NCBI GenBank assembly: GCA_017988355.1
Contig: JAGNRX010000083.1
Location: 1-5,708 of the forward strand
Direction: 5' to 3'
DNA: 5,708 bases
From: Bacteroidales bacterium
Lineage (GTDB): Bacteria > Bacteroidota > Bacteroidia > Bacteroidales > P3
Below the pieces are notes generated by a model, which did not search any database, was not told where the DNA came from, and saw only the letters and a list, made by a program, of their open reading frames with translations. The position numbers and the translations under genes were made by a program. Every line of letters begins with the position of its first letter. Within the stretch, counting starts at the first letter, position 1. Below are positions 1 to 5,708 of the stretch, piece by piece.

Positions 1-1193
1 CACTATCACATATACTTGATAAATACTCTCAGCCCAAAAAGTCTGCGATTTGTTTAAATGCAAATGAAGAAAAAGAGACAGTTTATGGAGAGCAGTATTC
101 TCATCCCTACTACGATGACGACCCTGTTGTTGGAAGAAACACCTTTACTCCTTCAATAATGCTAACAAGGGGATGTATAAATATTCCCCAGTCTTATGTT
201 CCAATTGATAAGAATGAGCTTCAAAGAAATGCAAAGCTTTCGGTTCACGACTGGATGAGCAAGATTAAACCTCCGTTTGTTGAGAACAATTTTGATTGTG
301 TTGAGATAAGGTTTAAGAATTCGAGGAAAGAGTTTTTTAAACTACCTGATGGCTTAGAGATAACTGAAGGAGATGTTGTTGCTGTTGAGGGTTCACCAGG
401 ACACGACATCGGAATTGTAACTTTAGTTGGAGAGCTTTGTAGGGTTCAAATGCATAGGAAGAAAGTTAGTCCAAACTCAGATACAATTAAAAAGTTGTAT
501 CGTAGGGCAAAGGCAACAGATATTGAAAAATGGATTCAATCTATAGAAAGAGAAGATGTAACAATATTCAAGACAAGAGATTTTGTTAACGATTTAAACC
601 TTGATATGAAGATTAATGATGTTGAATATCAAGGTGACAACACAAAAGCAATCTTCTACTATACCGCAGAGGATAGGGTTGATTTTCGTCAGTTAATTAG
701 ACTGTTGGCAGATGAGTTTAGGGTTAGGATTGAAATGAAACAAATTGGAGCTAGGCAAGAGGCTTCACGCCTTGGAGGAATAGGGACATGTGGCAGAGAG
801 CTATGTTGTAGTTCTTGGCTAAATAATTTCAATTCAGTTTCAACTCAAGTGGCAAGAGTGCAGCAGATATTCCCTAACCCTCAAAAGTTAGCAGGACAAT
901 GTGGTAAACTAAAATGTTGCCTTAACTTTGAATACGATGTTTACTTAGATGAATTAAAGACTTTCCCAGAAATAGGACTACCTATTCACACCAGAAAAGG
1001 AAAAGCAAACTATATAAAGACAGATGTATTTCGTAGAATGATGTGGTATGTTTACGAGGGAGGATCTGATTTTATGATGATATCAGCTGATAATGTTAAA
1101 ATGCTGCTTCAGATGAATAGAAATCGTGAACCTATTGATAATCTTGAAAAGTATCAAATTAAACTTGAGACAAAATCAAAATTAAATATCTAA
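1..1193 (+). CDS. ricT: RicT/YaaT-type PSP1-domain protein, 5' end outside the window
   Basis: Cytoplasmic protein of the PSP1/RicT (YaaT) family. In Bacillus subtilis RicT joins RicA and RicF in an Fe-S-carrying complex that affects RNA processing and development; the role in Bacteroidota is not established. Numbering from the ATG at 159, the protein shows KLSVHDW (26-32), the FDCVEIRFKNSRKEF stretch (45-59), SPGHDIGIVTL (79-89), VEYQGDNTKAIFYYTAEDRVDF (155-176, PSP1 core), and the family hallmark of two C-x4-CC clusters, C211/C216/C217 and C248/C253/C254, probable Fe-S ligands. The ATG at 159 gives 344 residues, but the frame stays open back to base 3 with gene-like codons and a plausible acidic, Tyr-rich segment, and has no ATG, GTG or TTG there. 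I therefore infer that the true start lies left of the window. First gene of the ricT-gldH-PBP1A run. Family assignment is firm; the start is not. Confidence 0.9.
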   Translation, partial: LSHILDKYSQPKKSAICLNANEEKETVYGEQYSHPYYDDDPVVGRNTFTPSIMLTRGCINIPQSYVPIDKNELQRNAKLSVHDWMSKIKPPFVENNFDCVEIRFKNSRKEFFKLPDGLEITEGDVVAVEGSPGHDIGIVTLVGELCRVQMHRKKVSPNSDTIKKLYRRAKATDIEKWIQSIEREDVTIFKTRDFVNDLNLDMKINDVEYQGDNTKAIFYYTAEDRVDFRQLIRLLADEFRVRIEMKQIGARQEASRLGGIGTCGRELCCSSWLNNFNSVSTQVARVQQIFPNPQKLAGQCGKLKCCLNFEYDVYLDELKTFPEIGLPIHTRKGKANYIKTDVFRRMMWYVYEGGSDFMMISADNVKMLLQMNRNREPIDNLEKYQIKLETKSKLNI

Positions 1194-1229
1194 TTATTTT
1201 TCAGTAATAAACCTAATGTTAATAGATAT

Positions 1230-1712
1230 ATGAACAAGATATTATTTGGATTTATTTTACTCTCTACTTCATTCATTATTACAAGCTGTAATTCAGATGT
1301 AGTTTATGATGAAAGCCAAAAGGTTGATCCAAAGGGATGGAATATGAACAAAAAGCTTGAGTTTGATGTTAAGATAGAAGACACAGTAAAGCTTTATGAT
1401 TTTGCAATAAACGTTAGAAACACCACCGATTATCCTAATTGCAATGTCTTCTTTTTCATTAAAACAATCTACCCTGACGGCTCAATAACTCGCTCAGACA
1501 CTGTTGAATGCTATCTTTCTTATATGGATGGTTCATGGACAGGCAAAGGAAGTGGAAGAGTGAAGGATAATAGGTTTTGGTTTACTCAAAGAGTTGTTTT
1601 CCCTCAAAAGGGAGTATATAAATTTGAAGTTCAGCAAGCAACAAGAGATACTAATTTAGTTGGCATTTCTGATGTTGGATTACATATTGAATATCATAAA
1701 GACAGAAAATAA
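1230..1712 (+). CDS. gldH: Gliding motility lipoprotein GldH
   Basis: Predicted lipoprotein of 160 residues. A lysine near the N-terminus, a hydrophobic stretch (4-17) and the lipobox I17-T18-S19-C20 mark cleavage before C20 and lipid attachment by the Lgt/LspA route. The mature part is beta-rich and carries GldH-family features: NVRNTTDYPNCNVFFFIKT (61-79), YPDG (81-84), the glycine-rich WTGKGSGRV (103-111), FPQKGVYKF (124-132) and the closing GISDVGLHIEY (145-155). In Flavobacterium johnsoniae GldH is needed for gliding and for the associated type IX secretion functions; many non-gliding Bacteroidota also keep it, so motility of this organism cannot be concluded. The gene follows ricT by 36 bases, and its TAA shares a base with the PBP1A ATG (TAATG), implying translational coupling. 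No Shine-Dalgarno is seen, as usual in this phylum; the A/T-rich leader before 1230 and the signal peptide support this start. Confidence 0.88.
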   Translation: MNKILFGFILLSTSFIITSCNSDVVYDESQKVDPKGWNMNKKLEFDVKIEDTVKLYDFAINVRNTTDYPNCNVFFFIKTIYPDGSITRSDTVECYLSYMDGSWTGKGSGRVKDNRFWFTQRVVFPQKGVYKFEVQQATRDTNLVGISDVGLHIEYHKDRK

Positions 1713-4018
1713 TGGCTCAAAATAAATCGGCAAACAAGACTGCAAAGAAAAACAATAATAGTATTAAAGATACCTCCTCTTACATTAAACTAATGTGGAA
1801 GATTTTTGCAGGAGGACTAATCTTTATTGTTTTATTCTTTTTTGGACTATCTATGGGATGGCTTGGCTTTATGCCTTCTTTTGAAGAATTGGAAAACCCT
1901 AATTCAAATTTAGCCTCAGAGGTTTATTCAGAAGACGGAGAGGTCTTAGGATATATAGGCATTCAAAACCGATCAAACGTTCAGCATTCAGAACTTCCAA
2001 AATACCTTGTCGATGCATTAATAGCAACCGAAGATGTTAGATTTTACCAACATTCAGGAGTCGATTTTAAAAGCCTTTTTAGAGTTTTAGGCAAAACCAT
2101 TCTCTCGGGTGACAAAGGCTCAGGAGGAGGAAGCACACTTAGCCAACAGTTAGCAAAGAACCTATTCCCAAGAGAAAAGAAAACAAAGATAGGACTTATC
2201 TACTCAAAGCTCAAAGAATGGGTTGTAGCAATTAAGCTTGAAAGAAACTATACCAAAGACGAAATCCTTACAATGTATCTTAATACTGTTGACTTTGGTT
2301 CAAACGCCTTTGGAATTAAAACAGCATCAAAAACCTTTTTCGATAAACTACCCTCAGAACTAAAAATTGAAGAGGCAGCAGTCCTAATCGGCATGCTTAA
2401 AGCACCCTCAGCCTACTCACCTGTTAGACAAACCCAGCGCTCAAGAGAGAGAAGGAATGTTGTTTTGGTTCAAATGAATAAATATGACTTCATAACCGAC
2501 CAGCAGGTTGAAGAGCTAACGAAGAAACCACTTGATATTAGTCATTATAACCCTCAATCTCATGATGAAGGCATAGCAACCTATTTCCGTGAATACATAA
2601 GAAACTATATGAAGGAATGGGGCAAGACCCATAAGAAACAAAATGGAGACCCTTACGATGTTCATAAAGACGGATTAAGAATATACACAACAATTGATTA
2701 TAGGATGCAAAGAAATGCTGAAGAAGCCGTTAAGGAACATTTCAAAACCCTTCAAAAGCAATTCTTCGACCACACCAAAGGCTACGCAACAGCACCATTT
2801 ACAGGCATATCTAAAGATGAGGTAAATAAATTCTATATTCAAGCAATGAAAGGCTCTGACAGATATCACAATATGCAACTTGATGGATACAGTGAGAAAG
2901 AGATAAGAGAAGAGTTTGATAAGAAGATTGAAATGAGAGTCTTTACTTGGCAAGGATCAAAAGACACCATTATGAGCCCTTGGGATTCTTTGAGATACTA
3001 TAAATACTTTTTAAATACTGCCATGGTTTCAATTGAACCTCAAACAGGACACGTAAAGGTTTATATTGGAGGAATCAACTATAAGTATTTCAAATACGAT
3101 AATGCAATGCTTGGACGCAGACAAGTTGGCTCAACATTCAAACCATTTGTTTATGCATCAGCAATGAAAGAAAACGAGCTATCACCTTGTTTCTCTCTAC
3201 CAAATATCCCCGTAACCTTTGAAAACTACGACAACTGGACACCTAAAAACTCCAACACCTCAAGAGAAGGAGAGATGATAACACTTAAGTGGGCATTAGC
3301 AAATTCTGTAAACTACATTTCAGCAAACCTAATGAAGAACTATACCACTCCAAATTCAGTTATTTCATTAGTAAGGAAGATGGGAATAAAGTCAAGCATC
3401 CCTGCCGTTCCATCAATATGCTTAGGCACAAGTGATTTGTCGGTAATGGAAATGGCACAAGCAATGGCAACATTTGCAAACAAAGGAACCCATATAGAAC
3501 CTATCTTTATTACTAAAATAACAGATAATAAGGGTGTAGTCTTAGATATCACTGAAACAAAATCAAACGTAGCACTTGATCAGCAGACCTCGTATATGGT
3601 TTTAGACCTAATGAAAGGCGTTGTGGAAAGTGGAACGGGAGGAAGACTAAGATATATCTATAATCTAAAAAGCGTTATTGCAGGAAAGACAGGAACAACC
3701 GACAACAATTCAGATGGATGGTTTATAGGCATTAACCCACGACTTGCAACCGCAGTATGGACAGGGGGAGAAGTTCGTTCAATTCACTTCCGCTCAACAT
3801 CACTTGGACAAGGAGCCTCAATGGCTTTGCCGGTTTATGGATTGTTTATGAAAAAATGTGAAAAAGACAATACATTAAAATTCTATCAAGGTGATTTCTT
3901 TAAGCCAGATTTAATGAACATCGAAATGGACTGCTCGAAATACTTAGAGGAAATCAATACCGATTATTCAGCCTCAGAAAGAAAAACCATAAGTTCCGAA
4001 TACGATAAGAAATGGTAG
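1712..4018 (+). CDS. mrcA: Bifunctional class A penicillin-binding protein 1A (transglycosylase/transpeptidase)
   Basis: Inner-membrane peptidoglycan synthase of 768 residues that polymerises lipid II glycan strands and crosslinks their peptides in the periplasm. A Lys/Asn-rich cytoplasmic tail (1-26) precedes one membrane segment (about 30-50). The GT51 domain follows with ATEDVRFYQHSGVD (105-118; catalytic E107), GGSTLSQQLAKNLF (139-152), KLKEWVVAIKLE (166-177) and KDEILTMYLN (182-191). After a linker of roughly 190 residues typical of Bacteroidota PBP1A, the transpeptidase domain shows all three penicillin-binding motifs: STFK (474-477, nucleophile S474), SVN (532-534) and KTGT (659-662). 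All key residues are present, so both activities are expected. There is no long disordered C-terminal tail. The ATG overlaps the gldH stop by one base, so the two are probably co-translated. The gene runs convergently into the recombinase-like gene; no strong plus-strand terminator is visible after it. Confidence 0.96.
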   Translation: MAQNKSANKTAKKNNNSIKDTSSYIKLMWKIFAGGLIFIVLFFFGLSMGWLGFMPSFEELENPNSNLASEVYSEDGEVLGYIGIQNRSNVQHSELPKYLVDALIATEDVRFYQHSGVDFKSLFRVLGKTILSGDKGSGGGSTLSQQLAKNLFPREKKTKIGLIYSKLKEWVVAIKLERNYTKDEILTMYLNTVDFGSNAFGIKTASKTFFDKLPSELKIEEAAVLIGMLKAPSAYSPVRQTQRSRERRNVVLVQMNKYDFITDQQVEELTKKPLDISHYNPQSHDEGIATYFREYIRNYMKEWGKTHKKQNGDPYDVHKDGLRIYTTIDYRMQRNAEEAVKEHFKTLQKQFFDHTKGYATAPFTGISKDEVNKFYIQAMKGSDRYHNMQLDGYSEKEIREEFDKKIEMRVFTWQGSKDTIMSPWDSLRYYKYFLNTAMVSIEPQTGHVKVYIGGINYKYFKYDNAMLGRRQVGSTFKPFVYASAMKENELSPCFSLPNIPVTFENYDNWTPKNSNTSREGEMITLKWALANSVNYISANLMKNYTTPNSVISLVRKMGIKSSIPAVPSICLGTSDLSVMEMAQAMATFANKGTHIEPIFITKITDNKGVVLDITETKSNVALDQQTSYMVLDLMKGVVESGTGGRLRYIYNLKSVIAGKTGTTDNNSDGWFIGINPRLATAVWTGGEVRSIHFRSTSLGQGASMALPVYGLFMKKCEKDNTLKFYQGDFFKPDLMNIEMDCSKYLEEINTDYSASERKTISSEYDKKW

Positions 4019-4020
4019 CT

Positions 4021-4053
4021 AAATAAAAAAAGAGCCAATATTACTATCAGCTC
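4021..4053 (-). terminator. Intrinsic terminator of the recombinase-like gene
   Basis: On the minus strand a GAGCTGATA / TATTGGCTC stem (nine pairs, two of them G-U) with a GTAA loop is followed directly by seven T and then ATTT. It starts 31 bases after the stop of the minus-strand gene. On the plus strand the two wobble pairs become C/A mismatches and no T tract follows, so it should work mainly in the minus direction and gives PBP1A little termination. Confidence 0.75.
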
Positions 4054-4083
4054 CTATATTATGTTTCCTATTTTACTAGGTTA

Positions 4084-4656
4084 TTACTTGTTCTTTTCTC
4101 TTGCTTTCAAAACCTCATTAATATCTGGTTCTAAATCTCTAAGTTTATTGATAGTAGTTCTAGAAACCTTATACTTTTCGTAGATATTATTAAGCGACAT
4201 TCCTCTTTTAAGGTCTTTAAGAATTGCATCCTTACGCCTTTTCATCTTGTTCAACTTAACAGTACTACCTTCTTTTCTGCCAAGTTTAATACCTTGATCT
4301 TTCATCTTTTGGATATACTCTTTTGATTTCTTAGAGCGGTACTCGCAGAAATTAGTGTAGAGTTCGATAAGGATACTTAGATCTTTTGACTTCTTTGAAT
4401 CAAAGCAATGATCATCTTCAATACTATAAATAAGGATATTGTTGGAATCGCAATGTCTTATTACATTAAAAATTGACTGAGGGTCTTCCCCTAATTCATA
4501 AATGTTTTTAACGAAAAGAACATCGTTAGGACTTAATGTTGTCATTAGATCCTGATTTTGATAAAAGACATTAATTTTAAAATCTAAGCCTTTAGCATAA
4601 TTAGATATGGCCTCCATTGAAGCGATATCATTATTTTTCATGTAAGCTATGTTCAT
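4084..4656 (-). CDS. Serine-recombinase (resolvase/invertase)-like DNA-binding protein, probably catalytically inactive
   Basis: A protein of 190 residues laid out like the small serine recombinases (gamma-delta resolvase, Hin, Bacteroides Mpi-type invertases): N-terminal IAY (3-5), NDVLFV and ELGED (44-58) where resolvases have GDVLxV..LDRLGR, a long helix (about 92-120), the joint GIKLGRKEGS (122-131), and a C-terminal helix-turn-helix (about 139-172) ending in KVSRTTINKL. The catalytic residues are missing: by my alignment the active-site Ser of YxRVS is N9 and its Arg is K7; the two arginines of DRLGR are E54 and E57; the loop bearing the other catalytic Arg is about 11 residues shorter. 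I infer a DNA-binding regulator or structural protein rather than an active recombinase. The frame is intact, with two tandem TAA stops (4084-4086, 4081-4083), its own promoter and terminator. The ATG at 4656 puts the conserved tyrosine at its usual place near the N-terminus; M6 would remove it. Confidence 0.82.
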   Translation of the reverse strand: MNIAYMKNNDIASMEAISNYAKGLDFKINVFYQNQDLMTTLSPNDVLFVKNIYELGEDPQSIFNVIRHCDSNNILIYSIEDDHCFDSKKSKDLSILIELYTNFCEYRSKKSKEYIQKMKDQGIKLGRKEGSTVKLNKMKRRKDAILKDLKRGMSLNNIYEKYKVSRTTINKLRDLEPDINEVLKAREKNK

Positions 4657-4686
4657 AATAAAATAGATAAATTAATTAATTAACCC

Positions 4687-4707
4687 CCACCATAAAAGTC
4701 ATAGTGG
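4687..4707. promoter_or_regulatory. Inverted repeat in the leader of the recombinase-like gene (possible operator or leader hairpin)
   Basis: The plus strand reads CCACCAT, seven bases, ATAGTGG: arms match at six of seven positions, and the seventh becomes a G-U pair in the minus-strand RNA. It lies a few bases after the transcription start expected from the promoter at 4717-4747 and about 30 bases before the start codon; a TTAATTAATTAA palindrome (4672-4683) lies between. The site suits repressor binding (autoregulation is an inference) or an RNA hairpin. Confidence 0.4.
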
Positions 4708-4716
4708 ACAACTCTA

Positions 4717-4747
4717 CAAAGTTAGTGATAAAATCTAATAAAACAAG
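4717..4747 (-). promoter_or_regulatory. Bacteroidota-type promoter of the recombinase-like gene
   Basis: The minus strand carries TAACTTTG (4724 to 4717), an exact match to the -7 consensus TAnnTTTG, and CTTG (4747 to 4744), three of four to the -33 TTTG, separated by 19 bases, the usual spacing for the Bacteroidota primary sigma factor. Transcription should begin near 4710, giving a leader of about 55 bases before the ATG at 4656. Confidence 0.65.
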
Positions 4748-4905
4748 AAAAAAATAATAAAATATATCAAATCAGCATTCTTAAATATTTACACACTTGA
4801 TAAACAGGATTATATGAAATGAAAATATGTAAGAAATATTACCCTTAATTCTTGAAATGATGATAATAATCTCTTAAAATGAGTTAATAATTTAGTTTTT
4901 AACAT

Positions 4906-4937
4906 AAAAAAAAGGCTGATTTCTTAATAAATACAGC
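4906..4937 (-). terminator. Intrinsic terminator, minus strand
   Basis: On the minus strand GCTG, one bulged T, ATTT, a six-base ATTAAG loop, then AAATCAGC form an eight-pair stem, followed by one C and eight T (4913 to 4906). It faces away from the right-hand gene, whose stop is about 420 bases upstream, and lies about 160 bases before the next minus-strand promoter, so it separates the two minus-strand transcription units. In the plus direction no T tract follows. Confidence 0.65.
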
Positions 4938-5118
4938 ATTAAAACTGCCCTATATTCTATGATTTTAACTAAAGTTTTATGCTCATAATTCAACTTAAAC
5001 TAATGATATAGTTAGAAATATGCATAATGTAGTCAAGCATTTTAATGGAAAATTATTAGAAAAGAAGTTTTTGTGTTTGGAAATGAATTAGATGCCCAAC
5101 TCAGGAAAAAAAGTGAAC

Positions 5119-5137
5119 ATCTTTTATGCTAAAAGAT
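5119..5137. repeat. Perfect palindrome, ATCTTTTA-TGC-TAAAAGAT
   Basis: Two eight-base arms match exactly around a three-base centre. On the minus strand a run of seven T (5112 to 5106) follows after six bases, so it could be a weak terminator, though the spacing is long for one; it could equally be a protein site. AT-rich sequence produces such palindromes by chance, so the functional call is weak. Confidence 0.35.
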
Positions 5138-5256
5138 ACGCAAGATTTGACATCAATATTCTATCAATCCTAATGATTAAATTTACGTTTAATAAGTTCA
5201 AGACAGACTTATGAATTAATTCTAAAAAAAGTTAAGTAATTGAATCACCACTTTAA

Positions 5257-5361
5257 GAAATTAGATCAAAGAACTAATTTACTGAATCAAAGAAAGAATT
5301 TACTGAATCAAAGAAAGAATTTACTGAATCACTGAAACAATTTGCTGAATCAAAGACTTAA
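5257..5361. repeat. 21-bp tandem repeat array, about five units
   Basis: Units with the core GAATCAAAGAAAG and the junction AATTTACT recur every 21 bases. Units at 5278-5298 and 5299-5319 are identical, 5320-5340 differs at three positions, 5341-5361 at four, and the left unit (best matched at 5263-5283) at four; a very degraded unit may lie at 5236-5256. On the right a further copy with one inserted base runs into the last codons of the minus-strand gene. Two helical turns per unit would put every copy on the same face of the DNA. The identical middle and diverged flanks suggest recent local duplication. Confidence 0.85.
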
Positions 5362-5708
5362 TTTAGCTGGCTACCATAGTTTCTTAGTGCGTCTGCGGCA
5401 TATTTGCTTGCAGACTTAATTATCTCATCTAAGCATTGGTTTGCTTCTTTTGTGAAGTCGAGGGATTCGTCTTGGATAATGATTTTCTCTATAAGAACGT
5501 TACGGTTGAGGTTTACAACTTGTATTATCATAAATAGACTAGAGGGATTTACTTTTACTGTTATGGTTTTTTCTTTGAAGCCATACTCTTCAAATCTCTG
5601 GGGTGGTGTGAAATTATTGATTTCTCTTTCAGATACTATTAGTAGTTCATTTACGCAATGAATCATCTCTTCTACAAGAGGTTTAACGGTACCTATCCCT
5701 GCTTGTTT
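5358..5708 (-). CDS. Unrecognised protein, 5' end probably outside the window
   Basis: I do not recognise the family. The frame is open from the right edge to the TAA at 5360-5358 (116 codons visible). An ATG at 5666 gives 102 residues, but the 14 codons before it are open and gene-like (including GIGTVKPLVEE), so the start is likely beyond the window. From that ATG, an amphipathic helix (about 1-16) is followed by a strand-rich middle, KTITVKV (33-39) and FMIIQVV, VLIEKIIIQ (45-65), and a helical C-terminus from KEANQCLDEII to ALRNYG (72-98). There is no signal peptide or membrane segment in the visible part, suggesting a small cytoplasmic alpha-beta-alpha protein. The opposite-strand frame is Ser/Phe-rich and poor in acidic residues, like an antisense shadow, which favours this strand. 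The last codons merge into the 21-bp repeat array; the nearest good terminator is 420 bases downstream. Confidence 0.65.
   Translation of the reverse strand, partial: KQAGIGTVKPLVEEMIHCVNELLIVSEREINNFTPPQRFEEYGFKEKTITVKVNPSSLFMIIQVVNLNRNVLIEKIIIQDESLDFTKEANQCLDEIIKSASKYAADALRNYGSQLN

Larger units (their letters stand above)
4748..5357. other. Long AT-rich region without a convincing gene
   Basis: About 610 bases between two minus-strand genes. It holds a minus-strand terminator (4906-4937), a perfect short palindrome (5119-5137) and, at its right end, the 21-bp repeat array. Only very short frames exist: a 40-residue one at 5092-5214 (+) and a 23-residue one at 5020-5091 (+), neither with a good promoter or a recognised product. 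No tRNA-like or transposon-end structure was found. On the minus strand it may be the long 3' untranslated part of the right-hand gene or contain a small RNA. Confidence 0.5.

Noticed and set aside
58..159. Short plus-strand frame from an ATG at 58, ending in TAATG at the ATG at 159
   Set aside because: It is Thr/Leu-rich and overlaps the better-formed RicT frame; it is most likely an out-of-frame shadow.
2675..2953. 92-residue frame on the minus strand inside PBP1A
   Set aside because: It lies wholly within a confidently assigned gene, is Phe/Leu/Cys-rich like an antisense shadow, and has no family features.
3340..3552. 70-residue frame on the minus strand inside PBP1A
   Set aside because: It is antisense to the transpeptidase domain, and its Ile/Ser/Val-rich composition is what the complement of the real codons gives.
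4019..4083. Terminator for PBP1A on the plus strand
   Set aside because: The hairpin at 4032-4053 has two C/A mismatches when read on the plus strand and no T tract after it.
4084..4656. Invertible DNA segment controlled by the recombinase-like gene
   Set aside because: The protein lacks the catalytic residues, and no pair of long inverted repeats flanking a promoter was seen in the window.
5092..5214. 40-residue frame on the plus strand in the gene-poor region
   Set aside because: This length arises by chance, there is no good TAnnTTTG promoter nearby, the frame spans the 5119-5137 palindrome, and no family was recognised.
5205..5256. Possible minus-strand terminator with an AAGTGG/TTACTT stem before a run of seven T
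   Set aside because: The stem is short, almost all A-U and G-U pairs, and is separated from the T run, so it is much weaker than the one at 4906-4937.
5404..5661. 85-residue frame on the plus strand opposite the right-hand gene
   Set aside because: It is rich in Ser, Phe and Ile and poor in acidic residues, with no promoter; the minus frame is longer, stays open to the edge and has a balanced composition.

Overview
The window looks like chromosomal DNA from an AT-rich member of the Bacteroidota, probably Bacteroidales or a relative. The main reasons are a gliding-motility lipoprotein gene (gldH), which is found only in this phylum, lying between a ricT-like gene and a class A penicillin-binding protein gene; genes without Shine-Dalgarno sequences but with A/T-rich leaders; and a promoter of the Bacteroidota type (TTG / TAnnTTTG). 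No tRNA, rRNA, CRISPR array or intact insertion sequence was seen.

Bases 1-4018 (+ strand) form a tight three-gene run: a ricT/YaaT-type PSP1-domain protein (its 5' end lies outside the window), then gldH after a 36-base gap, then PBP1A, whose ATG overlaps the gldH stop in a TAATG. There is no recognisable promoter inside the run, so it is read as one operon serving the cell envelope: an Fe-S-type cytoplasmic protein, an outer-membrane-system lipoprotein and a peptidoglycan synthase.

Bases 4019-5708 are organised on the minus strand. Reading leftwards from the right edge there is an unrecognised protein gene (5' end outside the window), a 21-bp tandem repeat array that starts at its stop codon, about 400 bases without a convincing gene, an intrinsic terminator (4906-4937), a good Bacteroidota promoter (4717-4747), an inverted repeat just after the expected transcription start (4687-4707), a gene for a serine-recombinase-like protein (4084-4656), and its terminator (4021-4053), which sits between the convergent ends of this gene and PBP1A.

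The most interesting item is the recombinase-like protein. It keeps the fold signature and C-terminal helix-turn-helix of a small resolvase/invertase, but the catalytic serine and the active-site arginines are all replaced and the catalytic loop is shortened. Together with its own promoter, operator-like inverted repeat and terminator, this suggests a resolvase turned into a DNA-binding regulator. The nearby 21-bp (two helical turns) repeat array is the second item worth testing, possibly as a binding array.
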